Counted from the stretch's first letter, positions 1-6,462 are shown. The stretch is 10,237 nt of DNA from an uncultured Muribaculaceae bacterium (GCA_910583795.1 CAJTZQ010000099.1:1-10237); one strand, 5' to 3'. The notes: a model not told the origin generated them from the letters alone. Program-made: numbers and translations.

Positions 1-599
1 GATGCTGCTAAATCGGCTCCCGAATATTAACATTCATTATTAAACACCCTCTTACCTTCGGAAGCATTGAGTATTGCAAGATTATAAAGCGACGTATTGT
101 TGTAGGCTGAACATAGAGCTATATAGTTGTCGTTTAGCCATGTTGCATCGCTATAATTATCAGCCATATTTATGACGCGGTTACATTCTCCGGTATCAAT
201 TGAGTAAACTAAAATCTTACTTTGATAACATGATACCGCATACAATTCCCCCTTAAAGAGGTAAAAGTCTGTGATACCTATATATTCTTCGGGACCCTCC
301 CCCTGATGATCGAAAGTATTGATCCATTTCCCATTACCATCGAACACGGTAAAACCCGTTTGATCTGAGAAGGCGACAATTCTGTTATAGTCTGAGGCAA
401 GTCGAAACTTAACTCGTTCTCCGATAATTGAGCTGTCATTTGTCTCCAATATTACATACCTGACCTCGTCAAAGAAGTCTGTGACCGGAGAAAATGTTTC
501 GACATCTATATTGATTCTCCCACGGGAAGAATCAATATTACTACAAGCTGCGCAAAGAATTAAGCAACTCGCAATTGCCTGAAATGAAATGAATTTCAT
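1..599 (-). pseudogene. 6-bladed beta-propeller lipoprotein, frameshifted and running off the window
   Basis: The uninterrupted frame (599 to 27) encodes 190 residues with a signal peptide and lipobox ending CAAC (lipid Cys19). It is a clear paralog of the 379-residue lipoprotein at 1283-2422: both have FSPVTDFFD near residues 37-45, FDH-GEGPEEY near 96-106, and AYN-(S/T)LYN-AI near 165-175. Similarity runs to VF..NN at about residues 185-188, then the frame stops at TAA (29-27). In the -1 frame the strand continues openly from 33 to 1 as MLIFGSRFSSI, which matches LILGNFNSF of the paralog. Restoring one base before GA at 35-34 would give an Arg codon and reproduce NNR..LI.G. This is therefore a one-base frameshift, not a natural short protein, unless the base was lost in sequencing. 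The start ATG overlaps the stop of the upstream NVEALA-type gene (ATGA, 599-596), which indicates translational coupling. The propeller role in this family is envelope-bound, with ligand unknown. Confidence 0.8.
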
Positions 600-1003
600 G
601 ATCTCTCAGAATCTTTTATTAGAGAATATAATTGAAAGCATTCGAAAGGTGTACAAGTGCTGTTACCTCCTGATTTACATATAACTTCAGCTTTTACTCT
701 AACATACCCGTCTGCACCTGCATACAGTACTCCGAATCCAAACAATTCTACGCTTCCTTTTATACCTACATAAATGTAGCACTCGTTTGTCTCTCTGTCG
801 TAAGAACAGTCCAACCCTCCACCATCTTCACCCTCTGCTTCCGTAAGAGCATCAATATTTGCTAAAACGGCAGGATTTAATGGTTCTGATTTGGGAGATT
901 GTAGCTCGTAGCATAGATAGCCGATGACACCAAGGGACACAGCTACAGTTAAGAAGAAAAAACTTTCATTTGATTTAAGGTTGTTAAGAACATATCCGAT
1001 CAT
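596..1003 (-). CDS. NVEALA-type small Cys-rich protein (copy 2)
   Basis: This 135-residue protein has a hydrophobic membrane-spanning or signal segment at about residues 15-33, then a linker, then LANIDALTEAEGEDGG at 48-63. That block matches the NVEAL(A)-x-x-EGE signature of the Bacteroidetes NVEALA family (a Pfam family of unknown function), with the conservative changes V to I and E to D. The tail after the motif carries five cysteines (66, 75, 109, 117, 122) and Gly-rich stretches. It is longer than the other copy in this window (104 residues). The start ATG lies about 33 bases downstream of a consensus Bacteroidetes promoter at 1036-1066. The gene overlaps the following lipoprotein by four bases (ATGA), so the pair forms one operon. 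The motif position between a hydrophobic N-terminus and a Cys-rich tail suggests an exported peptide or precursor. That is inference, since the family's function is not established. Confidence 0.75.
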   Translation of the reverse strand: MIGYVLNNLKSNESFFFLTVAVSLGVIGYLCYELQSPKSEPLNPAVLANIDALTEAEGEDGGGLDCSYDRETNECYIYVGIKGSVELFGFGVLYAGADGYVRVKAEVICKSGGNSTCTPFECFQLYSLIKDSERS

Positions 1004-1035
1004 CTATGTAATTTAGTGATCCTGATTAATTGTTG

Positions 1036-1066
1036 CAAAAGTAAGTATATAATCTGTATTTACAAA
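1036..1066 (-). promoter_or_regulatory. Bacteroidetes-type promoter for the NVEALA copy 2 operon
   Basis: On the minus strand TTTG lies at 1066-1063, followed by a 19-base spacer and TACTTTTG at 1043-1036. This is a perfect fit to the Bacteroidetes sigma-ABfr consensus (-33 TTTG, 19-21 bases, -7 TAnnTTTG). Transcription would start near 1030 and give a leader of roughly 25-30 bases before the ATG at 1003. Confidence 0.75.
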
Positions 1067-1087
1067 ATTTAAGAGTGGAGATTGTTC

Positions 1088-1125
1088 AAAAAAAATAGTT
1101 TGCGCAGGTTTGAAGATTCCAAACT
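1088..1125 (-). terminator. Probable Rho-independent terminator
   Basis: On the minus strand AGTTTG (1125-1120) pairs with CAAACT (1102-1097). This is followed after one A by eight T (1095-1088). An alternative stem within the same stretch pairs CAG-TTTG with CAAACCTG, with one bulge. It lies downstream of the 28-codon mini-lipoprotein and just upstream of the next promoter, so it would end the 1283-2422 transcription unit. Confidence 0.55.
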
Positions 1126-1145
1126 GAAGTGCAAGACTCCGTGAA

Positions 1146-1232
1146 CTACGGATATTTATTCTCAAGCCACGCACATGAAACAAATGTAAACAGATGAGAA
1201 CAAATCAATAATGCAATGAAAATGTTTTTCAT
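1146..1232 (-). CDS. 28-residue mini-lipoprotein
   Basis: This is a short gene of 28 codons plus TAG. ATG is at 1232-1230, followed by Lys2, a hydrophobic core at residues 4-18 and a lipobox FVSC with Cys20, a textbook Bacteroidetes lipoprotein signal. Cleavage by signal peptidase II would leave only CAWLENKYP, nine residues, as the mature lipopeptide. It lies 50 bases after the stop of the 379-residue propeller lipoprotein and 21 bases before the terminator at 1088-1125, so it is probably the last gene of that unit. No longer frame continues after the TAG in any register with similarity to the neighbouring lipoproteins, which argues against a decayed N-terminus of a larger gene. I do not recognise it. 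A lipid-anchored or pheromone-like peptide is possible, as is a chance ORF, although the combination of signal, lipobox and position makes chance less likely. Confidence 0.5.
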   Translation of the reverse strand: MKNIFIALLICSHLFTFVSCAWLENKYP

Positions 1233-1282
1233 ATCAACAAATCATAGATATTAAAAGATGACTGCTCAGATTAAATCTATCC

Positions 1283-2422
1283 TTAATCCTTGAAATGATG
1301 ATAAAATATCACAGGGTTTGACTCATCGGTCAAATCATAACCGGAAAATATATCCAGATCGAATTTGCTCGCCGTGTTCAAGGCAAATTCTGCATTAATC
1401 GCCGTAAGGCAATATCCGTTCCGAAATTCAAACGGAGATCCGTATAAGAATGGAAACTCATCGAAAAGTTCGGCATTCATCCTAAGTGTTTCTGCCCCTT
1501 TCTTATCTGAATCATACCTGCAAATCATTGGAATAAGACCATATTCAGACATTATTTCGAATGCCTGGTAACATACGCCTGAAGGCATTTTATAAAAACA
1601 GAGAAGCCTCTGAACCATTCTTTCAAACCGTACTTTCTCCCAGGTTTCATATACCTGTAAATCCTCCGGCGAAATATCAGGTAGTTTATAGGATGTATTA
1701 AAGGCATAAGTCTCGCAAACCTCACATGTATCAGAGGTGATTGCATACAAGTTATCATTATAAGGTAATACTCCATACACTATTCCATCTGAGGTGTTTG
1801 CTCCAACAAAAGAATTAAAATTACCTAAGATTAAGGATGCCCGGTTGTTGTATGGCGCAAACACCTTTAGGGTAGTGTCTGAGTTCAGGTCGAAGATCGC
1901 GAAATTATATAATGTGGAACTATTATATGCCGCTCCTAAAACTACAGTCTCATCAGTAAGAGGTGATGCATAGACATATTCTCCATCAATAGGATGAACC
2001 GCCAGACACTCACCATCAATGACTCCATATTCCAGAATTTTTTTAAAGAATCCGGCAACGGCATATATCGTTTCATTCTTTATATAAAAATCCGTTAATC
2101 CCACATATTCTTCGGGACCTTCGCCGGTATGATCAAATGAGTTCAGATACTTTCCCTCATTATCGAAAATAACGAACCCATTGTTCGGAGAGTATGAGAT
2201 TATATACCTGTCGCTTGTTCTGAATATTGATTCATTTGAGACTAAGCTTTCATCTGTAGTTTCCAATACCACAAATTTGTAGCTGTCGAAGAAATCTGTG
2301 ACTGGAGAAAATTCATCAACCTTTATATTGATTACATTCCCACCGCTATTGTTTTCCGAAGTTGAACAACCGGTAAGCAATATCAAAAATATGTAAATAA
2401 AATTCTTTGCAAAATTGGTCAT
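1283..2422 (-). CDS. 6-bladed beta-propeller lipoprotein
   Basis: This 379-residue protein has a lipoprotein signal (hydrophobic residues 8-17, lipobox LTGC, Cys19). The body has the short beta-strand repeat look of the Bacteroidales 6-bladed beta-propeller lipoproteins (BF3164/DUF4934/DUF5128-like group), including the diagnostic HTGEGPEEY at 98-106, which in this family follows a FD..G.....F strand. Further strands (SDRYIISYS, NETIYAVAG, DGIVYGVLPYNDNLYAI) repeat at blade-like spacing. Family members are envelope lipoproteins with no proven ligand or reaction. It is paralogous over its first half to the frameshifted gene at 1-599. Its own promoter lies at 2487-2519, leaving a leader of about 60 bases, and it is probably co-transcribed with the 28-residue mini-lipoprotein downstream. 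ATG at 2422 is chosen because the signal peptide starts there directly. Confidence 0.85.
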   Translation of the reverse strand: MTNFAKNFIYIFLILLTGCSTSENNSGGNVINIKVDEFSPVTDFFDSYKFVVLETTDESLVSNESIFRTSDRYIISYSPNNGFVIFDNEGKYLNSFDHTGEGPEEYVGLTDFYIKNETIYAVAGFFKKILEYGVIDGECLAVHPIDGEYVYASPLTDETVVLGAAYNSSTLYNFAIFDLNSDTTLKVFAPYNNRASLILGNFNSFVGANTSDGIVYGVLPYNDNLYAITSDTCEVCETYAFNTSYKLPDISPEDLQVYETWEKVRFERMVQRLLCFYKMPSGVCYQAFEIMSEYGLIPMICRYDSDKKGAETLRMNAELFDEFPFLYGSPFEFRNGYCLTAINAEFALNTASKFDLDIFSGYDLTDESNPVIFYHHFKD

Positions 2423-2743
2423 CTTATCTACATTTTAATGGTTAATTATGTATCTTATATAAAAATTGTGGCATCTTTTCCATCTGCAAAGGTAGATATA
2501 TTTTTTTCATATTTACATTTTTCAAAAAAATAAAAAATTAATATTCAATCAAATTTTAAAAATCTATGACTATGGATAATTTACAAGCAGCATACTAAAA
2601 CAATAAACTAAAGTGAGTTCGACTTAAATTAAGTGATTTGTACAGTTTCTATCGCCATGCTCCACCTCAGTGCAACCATCCGGCAATAGGCTTCTAAATC
2701 AAACTGAAATAGAAAACCTGTTCCGGAGTTGGGATGCCCTGCC
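2423..2743. other. AT-rich intergenic region between two transcription units
   Basis: No gene is supported in these 321 bases. They hold the 3' flank of the BF3164-like gene, the promoter of the 379-residue lipoprotein (2487-2519), and a 13-base palindrome ACTTAAATTAAGT at 2622-2634. AAGTGA occurs twice nearby (2611 and 2631, 20 bases apart). A 41-codon open stretch on the minus strand ending at about 2636 has no ATG near its beginning and no recognisable similarity, so I do not call it. No convincing terminator with a T tract was found for the upstream unit. Confidence 0.5.
2487..2519 (-). promoter_or_regulatory. Bacteroidetes-type promoter for the 379-residue lipoprotein
   Basis: The -7 box TACCTTTG at 2494-2487 on the minus strand is a perfect TAnnTTTG. 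The -33 position holds only AATG (2519-2516) at a 21-base spacing, so that half is weak. The box and its flank (TATATCTACCTTTGCA) resemble the copy-2 promoter (TATATACTTACTTTTGCA), consistent with the two units being derived from one another. Confidence 0.55.
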
Positions 2744-3817
2744 CTAATGGGAGCCAATGTTCAGTTTATATAGGGCGTCCTCTATATTGTAACCATATAA
2801 CGTATTGTTGGAGTGGTCTAACCATAGTCTCATAATTGGAACCGGCAGATGATACTTCGCTTTGAAGTTACCATTCCAGTCAAACTCATGTATCCAATAA
2901 GAACCATGCAGATCCTTAAACATATCTGAAGGTTCTCCAAAATACAAAGCGTATATTGCGTTAGTGTCGCAGACCACATCTTCATATTGTAATATGACCG
3001 GCCCCGTCTTCGTCCTGAAGATACCTTCGTCCGGAGATCCGGCTATCCTATATGAAGCAACCGAATCATTCTGCAGATGAATTATGTTTATCTGCTCGAG
3101 CCAATTCATGGCGTCTACAATTTTAGTATTGTCAGGACTTAGGTCTGAACACGAATTAAAGAAACTAAAATCAGGTTCTTTGCTGTGGGTATTGGGAATC
3201 ATTTCCTTTACAATCGAGATACCTTGTACCGGTTCGATATTCGGCCCGTCAAGAATCCAATATGCCGGCAACAACAGATTTTCACCAACCCGTTTCCCAG
3301 TAGTACGACCTAAGTATTCTGATTTTCCAATCCGATACAATTTTGCATATGTTATACCAGCATCATTCGGATTTTTATAGTGACCAATCCGCAATATCGA
3401 ATCCCGACCATTTTCAATCGATTGAGTGATGTTCCATTCTATCAATTGTCTCTTGTTCGGTTCATAGGTTATGGATACCAAATCATTACCTTTCCGTTCT
3501 ATTCTTTTTATCGGTGCCAGTCCGAAGTATTCGTCAGGCCCTTCACCATAGTGCATAAAAGAACCGACTGATTGGTTGTTCGTCAGATCCGAGACGTGGA
3601 AGAAGTATTCGGAGGAGTTAGGAAGGCATGAAATCAATAGTGTATCATACACTGCAAAGAACTGCGAATACAGATGATCTGTTTCAATTTTGTCCACGGA
3701 GACCTCAACAACCTCCTCGGGCTGGACGATGTCCTTGACCTCTGCCGTGAATACACTTTCACTGCTGCATGATGTCAATACAAACAGGATGAATAGTATA
3801 ATGGGGGTCTTTTGCAT
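2744..3817 (-). CDS. BF3164-like (TolB-like propeller) lipoprotein
   Basis: I start at ATG 3817 instead of the in-frame TTG at 3829, because the lipoprotein signal follows at once: MQK, hydrophobic residues 5-14, lipobox LTSC with Cys17. The product is 357 residues. The body resembles the BF3164 family of Bacteroidales lipoproteins, which adopt a TolB-like six-bladed propeller fold; the family mark YGEGPDEYFGL is at about 90-100. A later WIHEFDWNGNFKAKYHLP strand pair and a C-terminal YGYN..DALYKLNI closing strand fit the last blade. Ligand and activity are unknown; the location is presumably the outer membrane or periplasmic face through the lipid anchor. It is the third gene of the unit that starts at 5060, 67 bases after the NVEALA-type gene, so co-transcription is likely. 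NVEALA genes beside such lipoproteins are a recurring Bacteroidales neighbourhood, as I recall it. Confidence 0.82.
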   Translation of the reverse strand: MQKTPIILFILFVLTSCSSESVFTAEVKDIVQPEEVVEVSVDKIETDHLYSQFFAVYDTLLISCLPNSSEYFFHVSDLTNNQSVGSFMHYGEGPDEYFGLAPIKRIERKGNDLVSITYEPNKRQLIEWNITQSIENGRDSILRIGHYKNPNDAGITYAKLYRIGKSEYLGRTTGKRVGENLLLPAYWILDGPNIEPVQGISIVKEMIPNTHSKEPDFSFFNSCSDLSPDNTKIVDAMNWLEQINIIHLQNDSVASYRIAGSPDEGIFRTKTGPVILQYEDVVCDTNAIYALYFGEPSDMFKDLHGSYWIHEFDWNGNFKAKYHLPVPIMRLWLDHSNNTLYGYNIEDALYKLNIGSH

Positions 3818-3884
3818 TCCGTCAAACAATTAGGGCTTTATTTATACAATCCATGTAAAAGCGATATCAATAGATTGGATACAC

Positions 3885-4199
3885 TTATTTTGTACACTTG
3901 GTTGTACCGCCAGATATTCCGACTTGTCGTTGATCAGGGCAAGGATAAATCATTCCATCTGTTGTAGCGTCATTGCAGAAATAATGCCAGTCTAGTTCGC
4001 CATCACTAAATATTTTTCTTATCTCGCAATTTCCAACCGGAGTACCTTCTTCACCTTCAGTCTGAACCAGAGCATCTATATTTGCCAGCTGTGTTACTGT
4101 GAGATACTCTTTCTGATCTGCCCGGCTCAGGCTTAAATAAGTGCCGGCGGAAGCTACAGCTATTAAGGCAGCTGCATTGATAATGACTCTCCTTTTCAT
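3885..4199 (-). CDS. NVEALA-type small Cys-rich protein (copy 1)
   Basis: This 104-residue protein has an N-terminal MKRR, a hydrophobic segment at residues 5-23, a charged linker, and then LANIDALVQTEGEEG at 38-52. That is the NVEALA-family signature in the same NIDAL variant as copy 2 (596-1003). The tail has four cysteines (58, 75, 87, 102), an even number that could form two disulfides, and ends Gly-Gly-Thr-Thr-Lys-Cys. It starts 15 bases after the stop of the thioredoxin-like/DUF1573 lipoprotein and precedes the BF3164-like lipoprotein, so the three look like one operon. Outside the hydrophobic segment and the motif, the two copies share little, which is the pattern of a conserved leader with a variable cargo. 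The family is annotated but functionally unassigned; export is inferred from the N-terminus. Confidence 0.8.
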   Translation of the reverse strand: MKRRVIINAAALIAVASAGTYLSLSRADQKEYLTVTQLANIDALVQTEGEEGTPVGNCEIRKIFSDGELDWHYFCNDATTDGMIYPCPDQRQVGISGGTTKCTK

Positions 4200-4214
4200 A
4201 TGGTATAGATGTTA

Positions 4215-5060
4215 TTAATTGGTAAATCCGTAAATTATAAAACGACTGGGAAATTCTCTCTCCTCAAAGAAGACATCAACATACTGGTTAAAACTACCCG
4301 GGATGGTATCAGAGTGAAAGGTGATGTTAACCATGGCCTCTGTTTCAGGCTGTATTATGCGTCTATTTACAGTCGCCGATATACAGTCGCATGATGGAAT
4401 CATGTCCTGTATATGATAAGGTATGCTGTCACTATTGTAGATATAGAATTTTGTGGAGATTTCGTCATTTTGAGACACCACTCCTAATGTACGTGATTCA
4501 AGCTTTCCAAACCGGGTCATCAGGTTCTCATCGTTCATGATGATTTGTTTGTAAAGTTTTTTTATCTTCGGATTCAGCACCGGATTGCCGATTGCAATAA
4601 CCTTGTTGTCTGCATCAAGCAGAAAAGTGTGATACGCCGGCTGATCGGGAAGATTATTTGAGTCAGCGAATGTATTATCGAGATCTACCGCAACCGGATA
4701 TGAATAATTATATTGCTTAAGAATAGATGTGATTTGGTCGATGGAGTCGGCATTTACAATTGTCAGGAATTGAACATCAACATCAGGAATGGATTTAAAC
4801 TCATCAATGATGTCGTTCCAACGATGGAGCTTCATCTTACAAGCAGTACATCCTGAAGAGTCAATAAAATTAATAATTTTAAAATCAGGTGTCTGTGAGT
4901 CAATGTTTATCTCGGTATCTAAAATTTGAAATTTCAAATCTGTCGGCATAACGATTTCTTTTCCTGCCCATTCCGCAACAATTGCTTCACCATCTCCTTG
5001 AGAGCGAAGACATGATGTCAACAGAATTAATAATGACAGGGCAATATTAAATCGTTTCAT
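4215..5060 (-). CDS. Thioredoxin-like lipoprotein with C-terminal DUF1573 domain
   Basis: This 281-residue protein has a lipobox LTSC at Cys17. Residues about 55-175 look like a TlpA/thioredoxin-like fold: a beta strand FKIINFIDSSG, then CTAC (Cys71, Cys74) followed by a helix, a VQFLTIVNAD strand, and LPDQPAYHTFLLD around Pro141 in the place of the cis-proline loop. Residues about 190-280 match DUF1573: SCDC at 223-226, then IIQPETEAMVNITF, then IPGSFNQYVDVFF, equivalent to the family's SCGCT...PGE...V.F....GxFxK pattern. The likely role is thiol-disulfide handling or binding at the envelope; no substrate is visible. It leads the operon that continues with a Cys-containing NVEALA-type peptide 15 bases downstream, which makes that peptide a candidate client. 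A promoter candidate lies at 5099-5130. The CxxC may be structural instead of redox-active, since the sequence is not the usual WCxxC. Confidence 0.8.
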   Translation of the reverse strand: MKRFNIALSLLILLTSCLRSQGDGEAIVAEWAGKEIVMPTDLKFQILDTEINIDSQTPDFKIINFIDSSGCTACKMKLHRWNDIIDEFKSIPDVDVQFLTIVNADSIDQITSILKQYNYSYPVAVDLDNTFADSNNLPDQPAYHTFLLDADNKVIAIGNPVLNPKIKKLYKQIIMNDENLMTRFGKLESRTLGVVSQNDEISTKFYIYNSDSIPYHIQDMIPSCDCISATVNRRIIQPETEAMVNITFHSDTIPGSFNQYVDVFFEEREFPSRFIIYGFTN

Positions 5061-5357
5061 GCTTTTTAGATTTAAGGAACAATTAACTTTTATCCGAACA
5101 AATATCCCACTAATATTTCATTTAAACAAACAAATATGCGCATTTAACAAAGCTTAACATGGCGATAGCGATACGAATTTCCCTTTTACAGGGAAATGTC
5201 CGAAAGAAGAAGCAAACGCGTTAGTACATACTATCATTTTGTAGTTGCAAGGGGCTGTTCTGTGCAACAGGTAAGTAAGTCGTGGAAATTATATGTTTTA
5301 TGCGTAATAGTCTTCATGACTTGCTTAAAGCAAGAAATGCAACTGAAATTAATTATA
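5061..5357. other. Intergenic region with inverted repeats
   Basis: No gene is confidently supported here. It contains the promoter candidate at 5099-5130. A perfect hairpin has arms ATTTCCCT and AGGGAAAT at 5177-5184 and 5190-5197 with a 5-base loop. Other inverted repeats are GTTGCA/TGCAAC (5244-5249, 5263-5268) and CTTGC/GCAAG (5320-5324, 5330-5334). None has a T tract on either strand, so they are not ordinary terminators. A plus-strand ORF of 64 codons (5196-5390) starts inside the hairpin and runs 33 bases into the convergent gene; it is unrecognised and doubtful. Confidence 0.45.
5099..5130 (-). promoter_or_regulatory. Candidate promoter for the DUF1573-NVEALA-BF3164 operon
   Basis: On the minus strand TTTG at 5130-5127, a 20-base spacer and GATATTTG at 5106-5099 fit the Bacteroidetes -33/-7 pattern, with one mismatch (G for the first T of TAnnTTTG). 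The leader to the ATG at 5060 would be about 30 bases. Confidence 0.5.
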
Positions 5358-6437
5358 TCAGTTATTTTTAATAGCGCCATTGTTTTTTAAGGTATAAATA
5401 AAAATATCATTACTATCAACTAACGGACTCGTATTATATCCGATCAGTATGTTGTTTGGTCCGTAACCTATTATTCGGTTTAATCCTACAAAATTGAATT
5501 TGTCATCTTTATGATAACGATAAGACCTCATTCTCCAATCCGTTTTATCAACAAGGGCATAGTTTAAGTCAGACATTCCTAAAAATATATATCTGTCCAA
5601 TTCGTATGTATCATTATAGCCTAAAAACACATTTTCATTCATCGCATCAGCATATGTGGCAGGATCAAAGTCGGTTATCTCTTCCAATTTTTTTTCGGAC
5701 CAGATATTCTGTCCGTTATCTATATGGATCCAAGGGGTATCCACATAACGATATACTACAGGATCAAGCGGTTTAATATAAGATATGTTGTTGTCATAAA
5801 CCGAAATGGAGTGTTGACCTACAGGAATCCCAACGTTGGCGGTATGCATCGGCACTGCCGCAAAGTTTCGGATTTCACCTTTTATAAGGTCGACTTTGGC
5901 ATATACAGAATCTCTATCATTGAAGATATATCGTCCTACAATCATTGTAGAATCGTTCACACTCACACACTGCTGCACTCTATCAAGTGATCCCGGCTTG
6001 AATTTAGCGTATTTGAGAAAATTCCCTCTTAAATCAAAAAAGAGGATTTTTTGTGAATATGAGTCGCATATCACTACTTGATTGTTATCCGTGACGGTGA
6101 ATGCCGACATGTTGATATATTCTTCTCCAGACTCTCCCTTGCCGCCATACTGACACACATATTCTCCGGCTGAATTGAAACCGTATACGTTATCGCTAAA
6201 ATCAGAGGCGACTATCATCCCGTCGTTCATTATTGCTGACCTCACATTGTTAAGAATGATACTGTCAGGCGTCTGCAAGCATACCCGGACTATACTGTCT
6301 ACGCACGATGGCATATCACCTTGCTGATGACTATTTTGATTGGGTAGGTTGCAACATCCCAAAAATATTTGGTAATTCAGAATATTAATATCACCTTTGT
6401 TGTAAGATTGAATTATATGGCTTTGCAAGTACAGCAT
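5358..6437 (-). CDS. 6-bladed beta-propeller lipoprotein-like protein
   Basis: This 359-codon frame belongs to the same broad group of Bacteroidales propeller lipoproteins. YGGKGESGEEYIN at about 97-109 occupies the place of GEGPEEY, after VYGFNSAGEYV, and blade-like strands follow (QVVICDSYSQKILFFDLRGNFLKY). The N-terminus is odd: the only plausible lipobox is FLGC (Cys28), and the preceding 27 residues contain many polar residues and no clean hydrophobic core. An in-frame stop lies just upstream of ATG 6437, so the frame cannot be extended. Either the start region is degenerate, a non-ATG start nearer 6390 is used, or the protein is poorly exported. It is divergent from the transglutaminase-like gene at 6495, with 57 bases between starts. 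It is 297 bases upstream of the next lipoprotein unit on the same strand, so it is probably a separate transcript. Function is unknown. Confidence 0.7.
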   Translation of the reverse strand: MLYLQSHIIQSYNKGDINILNYQIFLGCCNLPNQNSHQQGDMPSCVDSIVRVCLQTPDSIILNNVRSAIMNDGMIVASDFSDNVYGFNSAGEYVCQYGGKGESGEEYINMSAFTVTDNNQVVICDSYSQKILFFDLRGNFLKYAKFKPGSLDRVQQCVSVNDSTMIVGRYIFNDRDSVYAKVDLIKGEIRNFAAVPMHTANVGIPVGQHSISVYDNNISYIKPLDPVVYRYVDTPWIHIDNGQNIWSEKKLEEITDFDPATYADAMNENVFLGYNDTYELDRYIFLGMSDLNYALVDKTDWRMRSYRYHKDDKFNFVGLNRIIGYGPNNILIGYNTSPLVDSNDIFIYTLKNNGAIKNN

Positions 6438-6453
6438 TTCTTTTGCGACTTAA

Positions 6454-6462
6454 TAAATTTTG
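6454..6462 (+). promoter_or_regulatory. Weak candidate -7 box for the transglutaminase operon
   Basis: TAAATTTTG ends 32 bases before the ATG at 6495 and resembles TAnnTTTG with one extra base. No TTTG sits at the expected -33 distance, so only half the promoter is visible. Confidence 0.25.

Noticed and set aside
1216..1232. ATGAAAA/TTTTCAT hairpin as a regulatory element
   Set aside because: It is fully AT and coincides with the start codon and first codons of the 28-residue lipoprotein, so the palindrome is explained by coding sequence.
2633..2755. Minus-strand open stretch of about 41 codons ending in RWSMAIETVQIT
   Set aside because: It has no ATG near its start and overlaps the end of the BF3164-like gene. 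An open stretch of this length is expected by chance fairly often, and I could not match it to a transposase or other family.
3818..3829. TTG start four codons upstream for the BF3164-like lipoprotein
   Set aside because: The ATG at 3817 gives a standard lipoprotein signal directly; the extra residues (MFDG) place acidic Asp in front of the Lys of the signal peptide.
5235..5318. Minus-strand ORF of 27 codons in the spacer
   Set aside because: It has no signal, no motif and a polar composition, and nothing in its context supports it.
5196..5390. Plus-strand ORF of 64 codons with two hydrophobic segments
   Set aside because: It begins inside a hairpin and ends inside the convergent lipoprotein gene, has no recognisable similarity and no promoter of the Bacteroidetes type in front of it. 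It is kept only as part of the spacer description.
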